Below are positions 47,301 to 58,092 of a stretch of DNA of 64,000 nt, in pieces. Source of the DNA: Platerodrilus igneus (taxonomy: Eukaryota > Arthropoda > Insecta > Coleoptera > Lycidae); NCBI GenBank assembly GCA_036346225.1, contig JARFIW010000139.1, forward strand, positions 4,340,001 to 4,404,000, given 5' to 3'. How positions within the stretch are numbered: the stretch's first letter is position 1; every line of letters begins with the position of its first letter. The position numbers and the translations under genes are program-made. The notes under the pieces are model-generated. The model was not told where the DNA came from, did no database searches, and saw only the letters and a list, made by a program, of their open reading frames with translations.

Positions 47301-47515
47301 ATAGGGCACTGGTTAAGACATGAGGGACTATTTAGTAAGGTCTTAGATTATAGACTACGAAATAAAAATAGAGTAGGAAGATTTAGGCAAAGCTATATTA
47401 GTCAAATTATTAGAGATTTAAGTTGTGAAGGGTATGTAGACCTTTTTTAGAGTAGCTCAGAGTAGAAAAGAATTTAGAGCTGCGTCAAACCGACCATAAG
47501 TAAGTTCGAAAACAA
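44330..47515 (+). mobile_element. RTE-like LINE, copy 2 (diverged family)
   Basis: The 5' UTR contains CATTCGGATCTCCGGGAGG (44623-44641), shared with copy 1, and begins with CTTATTGTAAGAGGCG (44346-44361), the antisense of the SINE-like domain core. The coding order matches copy 1, but the sequence is much more AT-rich, so this is a separate subfamily. It ends near an A-rich stretch at 47510. Confidence 0.8.
44620..47450 (+). pseudogene. LINE endonuclease-reverse transcriptase (broken), copy 2
   Basis: Endonuclease fragment with LDILGTSEVRW, VQVYMPTTQYEDEEVE and VDFNA, where the usual Gly before DFN is Val, then YQIDYILVKQ and DSDHN (45370-45385). RT fragments: CENFRTVSLTSHASKIL (46238-46290), GQYGVRQDRGTRE (46337-46380), FAFVDLEKAFDRVNW (46444-46490), FADD at 46740-46751 and YYLGSIITKDGR (46940-46980). 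A C-terminal MIGHWLRHEG block lies near 47310. Multiple stops and shifts. Inactive. Confidence 0.85.
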
Positions 47516-50500
47516 AACAAAAAAAAGTAAATATATAAAAATCAGTTAACTAAATATCACCATAACATAACTCACAATTAGTTAGCGGTCTGGCATGTTG
47601 CCAGCGTTTCGCTGCTTAAGTCTTACCATAACATATAATTTAACACTTGTTACTTTTATTTTCGGGATAACTTAAATACCCCTTTTTTCCTTGTTAATTC
47701 ATAAGCCCGCTTTACAATAATTTTGTTAAATCGATTCCGTTGCTATTCTTAAATCCTTCATCAACATCCTATCTATTTTACCAGTTAATCATAAGCCCGC
47801 TTTACAATAATTTTTAACTCAAATCTAGTTGCTTTGAAACGTAAAGTTTATGCTATAAATAAATAGTCAATACCTTGTTTTAGGTATCCGTGAAATTGTT
47901 ATACAATACGACCGTGTATAATTGCTTCTTATGTGTTTTTATCTAAACATTCGTCTAAATAGTGTATTGAACTATCCGAGAAAAACGCGTTTTCCAGTTT
48001 TCTAATCGCTTGATAACATGAGTATTACTTTGAGCTCTGGTTATTTAATTAAACAAAATTAATATTCACTTTTTTTTCGAATAACACCACGAAAACATTT
48101 GGTATATTTTTGGTTGTTTTCGTATTTCTGTGTGGGAATTTCGGACACACCACTGTGTGGTAAGTACTTGTAATTGGAAAAAAATGTACTTTTATTTTGT
48201 ACATGGTCTAATTTTGCCTGTATTTCTTTTTATATAGCGTCTTCCGGTGGGTAGAACCTCCCTGTCACCTTGACCCTAATTGATGAGACGATTGACCCTT
48301 TCTTTTGATATGGCACGAATTACGTGATCCTAGGTCCCGTTGCTCCGCTCCGGCCCTAAGGTAGGTTATAGACCCAGCATCAGCGATACGTGGGCGAGTG
48401 TAGATCCTCTATTCTTTATATGGGTTTTACGTAAGGGGTGAAGCAACATATGGACACGGTTCTTTTATTGCTGACTAAACTTTGCAGTGTATATCCTGAT
48501 TTTTTTACCGTGGAAATATCAGGTAATTAATTTTATTCTCACAATGGCGATTTAGAGTCTTTGGTGGTGCTGTAATCCGAAATTTTGTAAATTAAGACCT
48601 TGTAGTTAAAATGATTGTCCGTATGTGAGAAAATATGAATTATTAATATTTTATTTGCGGGGACCACTGTATATATTTAATTGTATATATTTGAGTAGAG
48701 GCTTACGATGATAATTTGGAGCTGTGGTTTTTAGAGTTGGAATTTTGGGTTTTTTTGGCAATTAATATCGGGGGACCTAAAACTACAACTCGCCATGTTA
48801 CAATTGATTTCTTTGGGGTTTTGTATTTAGTGTAAATTGTAGTTATTGATTATTCATTGTTGGTACTACTGTGCCTCTGTAACATATTTTGTTTAATTAT
48901 AAATTTTGTTTTTGTTCTTTTTGTAGGTTTTGTTGTGAGTATGGATGAGTGCGTCAATGCACGTAGCACACTTTTCCTTTTTTGGAGGGGATAACCAAGT
49001 AATATTTTATTTGAAAAAGTTAACGTAACAAATAATTAAAGGCAAACTTGTTACAAATCATCAACGAAGAGATACAATACATGACTAACTAAGACTCATT
49101 TATTAAATTGTGAGAACAATTCTCAGATTGCATGCCCTTCAAACGAGCTTGAGCATCTTTACGAAGTCTTGAAATGACATATAATTCTCATTAATATTCG
49201 TTTCGGAAAAACGTTAGCTATAGACATAGGCGTAAAAAGACACTCCTACTACTTGTTTAAAGCGACACACAAACGTTTATAAGGAGTTTTAGCGCCTGAA
49301 TATAACACAGCCCACAAAACGTGTAAATACAGCTTGTAAGTTTATAATTCATTCAATGCTAATACTAAGATCATAAAAGGTATTGTAATGATCCGCAGTG
49401 ATTTTAAGTCAATTTTCATTGGTTGAGAATTATTATAAATATTATAGTATTACATTTCGATATTTGAAGGTATTTGTTAGAATAGTTCAGTGACCACTTC
49501 CGTGACGTCAGAATTTACGTTATAAGGGGCACATGTGTAGGGACGATCGAGCTAGTCGACAGAGTAGAAAGGACTTTGTTTGTAGATTTCAAAATGACAG
49601 ATCGAAAAACTTTCCTTGGCGGTTAATTAAAGGTAATGTTTTATAAGTTTATATTGTAGTTGCTATTTAAGGTTATCTGACTACATCTTGTAATTCCAGC
49701 TTTATTTTGAGTGTAATGTTGGTACTTATTGTAAAACCGTTACTTATGTAAACATTGAAGGAAGTATTTTTATGATTACCTGTTGCTTTTGTCTCTGAAT
49801 TTGCCAGTTGTTTTACTTATCAGGTGTAATATGTAATTTCCAAGTAAATTTACAATTTTATTGAACATTTTTCTGTATAAATGAGTGTGGTTGGGTTAAA
49901 CAACCGAAAACTAATATTTATCTATCTGAATCGTTTATTTAGTATCTAAATCAGAGTAAAACTAATAATTGTTTTTTTGAAATAATATTTATTTAGTATT
50001 TAATACAGAGTTTGAACTTTCATTGCATTGCACTTATTGCAGAATCAATAGTAAATGTACCCTTACTGTGATTTTACAAGCAATTTATGAAAGGTACCAT
50101 TATCTCTTAGATATATTGAATCAAATTATTAGGTAAGTTTGAATCGAACAGTACTATATTTCTATGTTGAATTTGTTTTGGTTTTAAGATAGTAATCGAG
50201 ATATACACAAAGTGGCGTATATATTTTTGGTTGTAATTTGTAATGCCACGATGCATTTAATTTTTAAAGGGTACGTTTTAACCAATGCAATCATAATGAA
50301 TAATTTTTAACATTAGCTTACTAGATTTAATATATTTAACTAGCATGCAATTATATAAAGATTTAGCACCTGAATCTGGGTTTGCATTTATGCTGTAGAA
50401 TTAAGGAGCGTGTATTTGCTGTCAATATATTTTTATCTGTTTGATATTTGTGATTCATTTGACATTTTTATTATGTGTAATTGTTTTATTTCAGGATATT

Positions 50501-52234
50501 AACCACATATTCAACTGCATTGCTCACATCTTGGTTTACACGTAATTATATAGTTTGTTGTGTGTTTATCCTATTATCTAGCCCATGTTCATATATAATT
50601 AACTAGTATTTAACGTTTGTGATAATTGTTGTGATGTAATTAAATTGAGTCTCTGGTATGACCGACCATCTTGTGCCCTTCGCGTTTGCATGTATGACTA
50701 TGTTGGAGATAGTCTATTAAATAATAAGCGCCTTTTTAACTATGCGCAATCATACCATAAGTGCATTTCAGCGATGCTTGTTGTCTTTTCAGTGTACCTG
50801 TAGTTTACCTTTTTGTAAATAATAGGAAGTCGGCTGGCCTTTGTAAAATATTTTGTAACACGGGCTGGAAACTGTTAATGCATGTATGTGGGCGCGTGTG
50901 ATCGAGCCTTGTTAAATATTACTAACATTTTATATCCATGCGAGGAGGAACATTGGTAGTCAAGGTGCAGGTCATCTTCCTGGGGTCCTCCCTCTTCAAC
51001 TTTAGCTGAGTAGTATTGGTCTAGCCGACTTCTGTACCTACCAGAAAAGACTAGCTGGTTTACACTAACGTTTCTTCAGTTGTCATGTGTGATATTGTTA
51101 CGTTCAAAACCCTGCAAGTAATTTTTTCTGCATTTATTTTTAAAAATACCCAAAAATTGCTCAACAAGCTCGATTTCCCATCATTTGAATTAGTGTTATT
51201 TTATAAAATTTCTCAAGTAATTACTCTGTATAAAAGTTTGCCTTATAAAATATAACAGTTGCCTAAGATACATTGCGTTACAAAGGAGTTGCCATATTTC
51301 TTAGCACCTGCAGTGATTACATTTTAATTAAAAGGTGCATGTAAATGCGCAGCTTTCTTCTAAAAGATAAGACCACTTACCACCTGCTTACATCTGCTTA
51401 CAATAGACTTGTTATCTGGTATTCTACAGCTGTTAAGATGTTACAAAGTAATAAAATTGTTTTCCTTTGTCTAAAAATCCTTTTGATGGTTGCGTTATCT
51501 GCTTGTTGGCAAGCTGTTACAGTTTGTATTTCGGCAGCTGTTGTCTGGGAATTCTGCACACATGATTCTTCGGCGATATCTTTGAAAGCCAAATACCCTA
51601 CCCCCATACATGATTCTGGCCTTATAAAATAGAGACCGTGCTTTGAAAGAGGAGATTGAAGACAACATCTTTTTGCCGAAGATACATGTTGTAAAGTCGC
51701 GCTACTAAAAATGCTTTCTGTGCTAATGTAAGTGAAGTTGGTAGTTTTAGCATGCAGCCAATAAAGAAATGCAGTCGCATTTTTCCATCCACAACATGAT
51801 ACGAAGCCAAATAGTTCAAGGTACAGTTTTCTATTTTCGTAATTCTTTTATGCTGCTGTGGAGTATAGACATTTTATTTGCCGCTACTCATAATTTTCCA
51901 TTAAATTACCAACACCACGTTACCAAACACATTCACAATGCACAAGCGACGATGTAATAATCATTCTTCAAATTAAAAATTATTTATTCAAAGTTTGTGA
52001 TAGAGTCCGTTTTTCTGTTTCTTTTGTGTTTTAATTTAAAAGTATTTGATTAATTTAAGTTAGGGTGTCTAATTTTAATGTTATACTATTTCTTGAGGAG
52101 GTGCACTTCACAATGCATCATGTATAGATAACGTATGTAGATTTCTTTTCCTGAAGTACTGTATAGTTTATGTTTTATTTTCTTTTATATGTATTTAAGG
52201 TGAGCCAATAAGTAAGTATTTAGATTATAAGATG
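47516..52234. other. long unassigned region
   Basis: AT-rich, no convincing coding sequence. A direct duplication of about 30 bp (CATAAGCCCGCTTTACAATA) is at 47699-47729 and 47790-47819. A GC-richer block lies at 48240-48450. A promoter-like cluster is at 49503-49527. This could be intron or intergenic host DNA. Confidence 0.5.
49503..49527 (+). promoter_or_regulatory. candidate CRE plus TATA-like promoter
   Basis: A perfect CRE palindrome TGACGTCA (49503-49510) is followed by TATAAGG (49521-49527) and an E-box-like CACATGTG (49530-49537). About 100 bp further is a short ATG frame ended by TAA and a donor-like AAGGTAATG (near 49629). It could be a first exon or an LTR promoter. Chance is possible. 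Confidence 0.25.
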
Positions 52235-52545
52235 TTACATTTATTTTGCTTACCAATTTTATATGCTTATGTTATGACGCTTTGTTTACTAGCACGTAGC
52301 AAACGATTACGTAACTTGTTGGTTTTTATTGTTTTGTAAATAGTCCTTTGAGATTGGATGTTAACAATGTAGTTTTACAGAGGTTTCCAATGTGTTCTTT
52401 CTATTTCATCCACACCCCTCTACGACGATTTTGAGCTAGCCCGAATTCTACCATTCTGTCCCCGTTCTGTTGCGGTATTCGGCGTAAACGATTTCTTTAC
52501 TTACTTTTACTGTTTTCTTTTGTGTTTGCGCGGAATACCGTAACA
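52235..52545 (+). mobile_element. solo or truncated LTR of the 38928-type element
   Basis: Opposite orientation to 38928-42712. Shares GACGCTTTGTTTAC, CCACACCCCTCTACGACG, TCTACCATTCTGTCC, GTTGCGGTATTCGG and the terminal CGGAATACCGTAACA (ending 52545). No primer site follows, so a solo LTR is likely. Confidence 0.7.
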
Positions 52546-52755
52546 ATATGTCTGGGTAATGGTTGACATCCCGCCAATTTCAGTGTCAGTGAATTGAGTA
52601 CTTGTACGTTACCCGTCCTTGTCGAGATGTGCCAAATGCAGTTGTAAGCGTGAGGGCAGTTTGAGGTTTTTTTTACCGTGCTCTTTCCATAATCGCCCAG
52701 GTTGAGTACGTCACTGTTTGCTTTAAATGCCATTTTTTTATGCTTTCACGCAAAT

Positions 52756-52835
52756 GCCATTTTGAATGGACCTGCACCTTGCCGAAGTTTTAGATTACTA
52801 GAACAGGTGAAATGGCTTGCGTGTTCTAATGAGCT
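52756..52835 (+). mobile_element. LINE 5' UTR fragment, left part
   Basis: Matches 34082-34161 almost exactly up to AATGAGCT, where the Ty3/gypsy insertion begins. It continues at 59908. Confidence 0.92.
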
Positions 52836-54668
52836 TGAACTAAATTTTTTTATAAAACAAATTTTTCATATATATAGCAAGCCTCACAGATGGGCGCCAG
52901 TGAAACGTATTTTCTAAAGGCACCAGCCCCACTCGTGGGCGCTAGTGAGACGAAGTCTTCCGACCTAACTAGGGGTCTATTCCTTGGGTAGAGCTATGAG
53001 AAATGGGGGGGTAAGTCGAAATCTGTTTGTAGGTCAAACTTAATCTCAGACAAATAGGCGCCACCAAGTCCGGACTTATTCATGATAATGGCATGGCATA
53101 TTTCTAAGGGCGGACGTGGAGACCCAAAGAAAAAAAGATCGCCTTCGATGACAAAAACCTGTCTTAATAAAATAAGACGCTGTTCCTGTAAGAAATTATA
53201 ATAGTTAGGTTAATAAAAAAGGTGGAACACTATTTGTGTCCCGCAAATATACATAAAGAAGTAGTAAAAAGATATTTTCAATATAAAGTTGGCATCAAAA
53301 TTCTACTCTTAAGGATGTTAGCTTTCTGTGGTTAGGTTTGATCATATTTGATCAACATAAAAAACTTTAATCTTGAACCAATTATTTACTAAAAAGAATC
53401 TCTTTTAAAATAAAATGAATTGCAACAAAAATTTAATTAATAACTGAATTACTTCGTGAATTTTAACTTCAGGTTTATCTAAATTATTCATAATCAAACA
53501 TTTTACAGTATATTGTAAACTTGTTACACAAAAAAACTCCGACCCGTGCAGATCTGTTCAGGCAGGTTACATCTAAAAATGTTACTACTCAAGTTTTTCC
53601 TTTTTAAGTTACATGTACTAGTTTTAGTTTCTAAAAAAGCAGATCACAAAAATATTCTTGTTTACATAACTTGTGCTAAAGGTGTTCGAAGCATTTGCTT
53701 TCAAGAACACATCTGTCAGCAGTATACTACAGAAAAATAAGTGACGTCAGTAACACCTGTTGTTGTTACTAACGATTCATAATGAACCACGCGTGTTGTT
53801 TCTCAAAACATCAAATTAGTGAATTTTAATTTCGACACTGGAAATCCAGCTCAGCAATAGTTGAAACTTTTATAATATTCATGCTTTTACACATAAGAAC
53901 AAATTAACGTGTTTCTAATGTGAAACACCAAAAAAGTACTTAAAGCTAACTACGAACCAAAAACTGCTTTTCTCGCCTTGATGAGGTACTTGTTATATCA
54001 TGCGAAGTTTACTGCATGTAGTGTGAACCAAGCTCATACTAAACAGCTTCTACCAAATGGAGTTGTTCCAGGTGTAGAATTAAATACGGTCACGATACAT
54101 TCGGCAGCTGCTGCAATCCGGATGTTGAATCACACCGCCTCACCAAAGTAGCATCTTTACGTTGTATAACAAAGTGGTCTTCTTAAAATTGGTTAAACTT
54201 TCTATTTTCAAAGTTGCATTTTTAATTGTAGCATTCTTCACGTCGTATAACAAAGTGGTCTTCATAAAATGGATTAAATTTTCTATTTTCTAAGTTGCAT
54301 TTTTAATTGTAGCATTCTTCACGTCGTGCGCTATTGAAAGATGTGTCCCGACTCCTCAAAGTTGATACGCAAATTGCCGGCCTGCAGTCTTTGGTACATC
54401 TTATCGCTTCTTCCACGTATGGCCGACTGATTACAAAACTAGCTCGGGCGACCGAGGCGTCCAAGGAGGAGACTGTCAAACCGAAACGCGCCTGCGAATA
54501 GCTGTAGAAGACACAGATATTCAACCACAAATAGAATACCAAAGGACGATGCTGCTTTAACGTATTACCTTAGTTGTTAAATGTATTTTACCATTATTTT
54601 AATAAAAGTGTTTTATTATTCTCGCACTTTGATGAAGGGATTTATTAATCAAAAATAAAATTGTTACA
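52836..54668 (-). repeat. left LTR (3' LTR on minus strand)
   Basis: 1833 bp. Begins TGAACTAAATT and ends AATTGTTACA on plus. Contains an internal tandem duplication of about 85 bp near 54150-54320 (CTTTACGTTGTATAACAAAG). Confidence 0.92.
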
Positions 54669-54682
54669 CTACCCCTTTCCTA
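54669..54682 (-). other. polypurine tract
   Basis: The minus strand reads AGGAAAGGGGTAG directly before the LTR start TGTAACA. Confidence 0.7.
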
Positions 54683-54688
54683 AAAGAA

Positions 54689-54848
54689 AAAAATCTTTTT
54701 TTTTAACAAAGAAAAAATTTTAAGTAAAACAAATACAAAAGATTTTTTTTATTTTAACAAAGAAAAAATTTTAAGTAAAACAAATACAAAAGATTTTTTT
54801 TAACAAAGAAAAAATTTTTAAGTAAAACAAATACAAAAGATTTTTTTT
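54689..54848. repeat. ~58-bp tandem repeat x3
   Basis: Three copies of a unit containing TTTAACAAAGAAAAAATTTT and AAGTAAAACAAATACAAAAG. Confidence 0.85.
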
Positions 54849-55224
54849 TAACCATATACTAGCCTCTTCCACATTCTTAATTATCATTATGAATTCTTAT
54901 GAACCTATTAAAACGAGGGGGACAAATATCTACAAATTTGAGTGTGTCGGTAACTACGTGTACCAAGCGTCCATAGGGAGACAAAATCGGGGAGTCACAA
55001 TCGGTGTATGTCAAAATTGGGAGAGGTCAAATTAAAAAGTCAAATACTCCACGGGACAAAAAAATTAATCAAAATCTAAATTTATGGTAACCCTTTAACT
55101 AGAGTTTTCTTACTCCTACAAAGGCTAGTATCTACTAACTGTAACTAAACACACTACAAATTATCTTAATTTTCAAAAATAAAAACTCCACTTCCTGGAG
55201 CTCAAGCAGCTCTATCTACCAAAA

Positions 55225-55445
55225 AAAAAGAACGCTACAACGTCAAAATAGCATAACTATTCAAAATATTATCACTATAAAGTGATAATCAAAAAGGTAA
55301 CCTAACTAATAGGTCTAAATTCAAAATATTATTATCACAAAGTGATAATCAAAACTAAGGTAACCTGACCAAAAGGTTACTTATAAAAATCGAATACAAA
55401 ATAAAGGTAACCCAACCAAAAGGTTACTTACAAAATTCGAATTCA
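55225..55445. repeat. ~60-bp imperfect tandem repeat
   Basis: Units contain AAAGTGATAATCAAAA and GGTAACC-AACCAAAAGGTTAC, the latter a hairpin (GGTAAC/GTTAC). Non-coding 3' region of the element. Confidence 0.7.
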
Positions 55446-55958
55446 AAATATTACCAGTCAGGGCTGTAATCTCTCACACCCTACTGATTATCCTATCACT
55501 AATTTTCAAACAACACATCTCATTAGTGATGGATCAAATGGTGAGGTCCACCATGCAAACCTCCGACCTTATCAAACAAAAATCCCAAAAAGGTCCGAAA
55601 TAAGGGAAAGAATAAGTCAATATTCTCTCTACCTAAATATGTAGAAATCAGGACTAGCAACTTAAATAGTCAACTTATCTCTACATTCTAAAGATATCTT
55701 TCAAAGACATCTTCTAACAACATCTTCAAATAACGCGCGACTAAAACAACCAGTATGCACACTAATGCACACCACTAAACTACTACATAAATTCTTAACC
55801 ACATGCTTCAATTATCAAACAAAATTTTCAAACAAAATGAGTTACAAAAGGGCAGTCTCCATTTAGTATTAGTTAAACGATACTAAATCAAAAATCGGAA
55901 CAAAACGAAGCAAACAACTATTGTTTTGCTTAACATCAAAAAAATGACTAGACTGGAA

Positions 55959-56800
55959 CTAATCGTCAAAATCATCATTCTCGTATGGACATGATGCTTC
56001 AACTGGTTTCAAGTCCTTAACATGCCATTTTCCGGCTTTTGTTCCATCCTCATTCTCTAATTTATACACTAAATTGGAATGTTTTTTTCGAACTTTACAC
56101 AAAACGAACTTTGGAGCTAATTTAGCGGAGAATTTATCACCAGCACTAGAAAGTACCTCATTAGTTCTCCAAACGTTTTCTCCGACTTGGAATGAAATGT
56201 CTCTTCTTCTAAGATTGTAGCGTTTACTCGAACGTTGATAAGCTACATGTAAGTTTTCACGGACATTTCCAAAAATATCAAACAAAGGTTGACGATCCAA
56301 AACATAAGAAGGTCTACTACTTGAAACAACATCTACATCCTCATCAGGTTTAAAATTATCACTATAAGCTTTTCCACTTAAGGGTACCTGACGACCAAAG
56401 ACTAAAAAATTTGGAGAATAGTTGGTGGATTCGTGTTTTGCTGAATTAATTGCGTACTGAATTTTTGATATCTCACTATCCCACGCATCATGTTTTTCTA
56501 TGTACGAACGAATGGCAGTACCAACTGTCTTATTAATTCTTTCCACAAAATTGCATTGAGGAGCATAAACAGCATTGTACCAAATCTTTTGGATTTCGTA
56601 CCTTGCACACAAAGTTTTAAAAACACGTCCAATCAATTGTGGACCATTATCACAAATAACAAATTGTGGTACTCCGTAGACAAGAAACACTTTCTTCCAA
56701 AAACTTTTCTATCAAATGTGCCGTGGCACTGCGCAAAGGTTGTAAAATCGAATACTTCGAGAACCAGTTACCAACAATTAAAAGCCATTTTCCTGCTTAT
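55959..56800 (-). pseudogene. Ty3/gypsy integrase fragment with GPY/F tail
   Basis: The main frame (56690-55959, 243 codons) has Asp at residue 14 (ICDNGPQ) and Glu at residue 50 (NFVERINKT), exactly the D-35-E spacing. It ends with a GPY/F-like module (KFSAKLAPKFVLCKV to WHVKDLKP). Upstream coding continues to about 56800 after a shift at 56690-56705, giving IVGNWFSKYS where the first catalytic Asp is expected. The position reads Gly-Asn. Everything N-terminal is deleted, and the product would lack strand-transfer activity. Confidence 0.85.
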
Positions 56801-56929
56801 GAATCATCAATAAATAAACTAATCACGACGATAGCTAACAAAAAAATCAGTGTTCAGGTACACTCTCACCCTACTACCAACCGAACTGTCGAAACAACTA
56901 CAATGCTTCACAACGCCTAAATTTGCTAG

Positions 56930-57135
56930 AGTGACAAACCCTCTACGAGTCTCACCTAGACTAGCAATACAAAAATTACATCAACTCAAAAAAAAATATG
57001 ATGCAAAAATTCTAGAGCGCCTAACTCACTTCGAGTCTCGTCTAGACTTACGTAATGCTGAGCGACCAACTCTTCCTGAGTCTCGTCTAGACTAACATAC
57101 TGCTGAGCGACCAACCACGACGACAAGTTCCGCCT
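56930..57135. repeat. imperfect repeat with CTCGTCTAGACT motif
   Basis: Three to four diverged units of about 50 bp containing GAGTCTCGTCTAGACTTA and TGCTGAGCGACCAAC. Confidence 0.65.
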
Positions 57136-57739
57136 AGACTAAATTGCGTTGCAATGCCGATCTAAATAAAAATCTGCTAACAAAATCAAAAACGTGCTTA
57201 TGCACAAGAGCAATTCTCAAATGATACGACGACAGCTCCAACCAGTGTACCCTCAAAATAGAATTCGTAGCTTTATCATCAAATTCGGACAAAAATGTTC
57301 TTTATTGACTCAAGCGAATTAAACTCCAGGCTTATCAGCTTCTTTAGCTAACAGTCTTCCTAAAATTTTTCTTTTCTCCAACACTGGTCTCTCACTCACT
57401 ACTCCTCTGATTTTCAGTTCATACTCCAGTTCCTCTTTAAGCAGACAAACAATTTGGAATTTTTCCGACATGATTGCTATAGCCTAATATTTTAATGAAA
57501 TCAAACTGATAAATCTAAATGATTTGAGCCTTACAAAAATTGTCAAAACAAATTCGGGCAACTAAAGGTAAAAGTCAAAAAGTGTATTTGGTGAAATAAA
57601 TTTTGCCAAAACAATATCAAAAAAAAATTATATTGGGTCAAAACAGAATGAAAGTTAAAAATAAATTTGACTAAGGTAATTAATTGACTGAATGGGGGTT
57701 AACGTCTCAACCAAACTTATATCAAGAGCAAATTTAAAC

Positions 57740-58070
57740 AAACAAATCTTAATGCCAAATAAACTTTGAGCAAACAAATTTCGAAGCAAAATAATTTTTG
57801 AACAAACAAATTTCGAAGCAAAATAATTTTTGAACAAACAACTTTCAAAGCAAAATAAATTTTGAACAAACAAATTTCGAAGCAAAATAATTTTTGAACA
57901 AACAAATCTCGAGGCAAAATAATTTTTGAACAAACAAATTTCGAAGCAAAATAATTGTTGAACAAACAAATTTCGAAGCAAAATAATTTTTGAACAAACA
58001 AATTTTGAGGCAAAATAATTTTTGAACAAACAAATTTCAAAGCAAAATAATTTTGAACAAACAAATCTCG
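57740..58070. repeat. 32-bp minisatellite in the element leader
   Basis: About ten copies of a 32-bp unit containing GAACAAACAAATTTCGAAGC and AAAATAATTTTT. The last unit lies just before the primer-binding site. Because 32 is not a multiple of three, overlapping minus-strand frames of about 60-125 codons all encode the same Phe/Cys-rich repeat. I treat these as artefacts. Confidence 0.92.
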
Positions 58071-58074
58071 AGGC

Positions 58075-58092
58075 CTAGACGTTGGGCGTCAG
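58075..58092 (-). other. primer-binding site, tRNA-Lys-like
   Basis: The minus strand reads CTGACGCCCAACGTCTAGG next to the LTR end. It matches the tRNA-Lys primer TGGCGCCCAACGT except for one base. Confidence 0.65.

Noticed and set aside
54303..54542. 79-codon minus-strand frame, repeated at 59542-59781
   Set aside because: It lies inside both LTRs. Identity between copies reflects LTR duplication and not protein conservation.
57655..58064. Overlapping Phe/Cys-rich minus-strand frames
   Set aside because: They are translations of the 32-bp minisatellite in three frames and not genes.
57740..58070. CRISPR-like array
   Set aside because: Units are directly contiguous with no unique spacers, in a eukaryotic retrotransposon leader.
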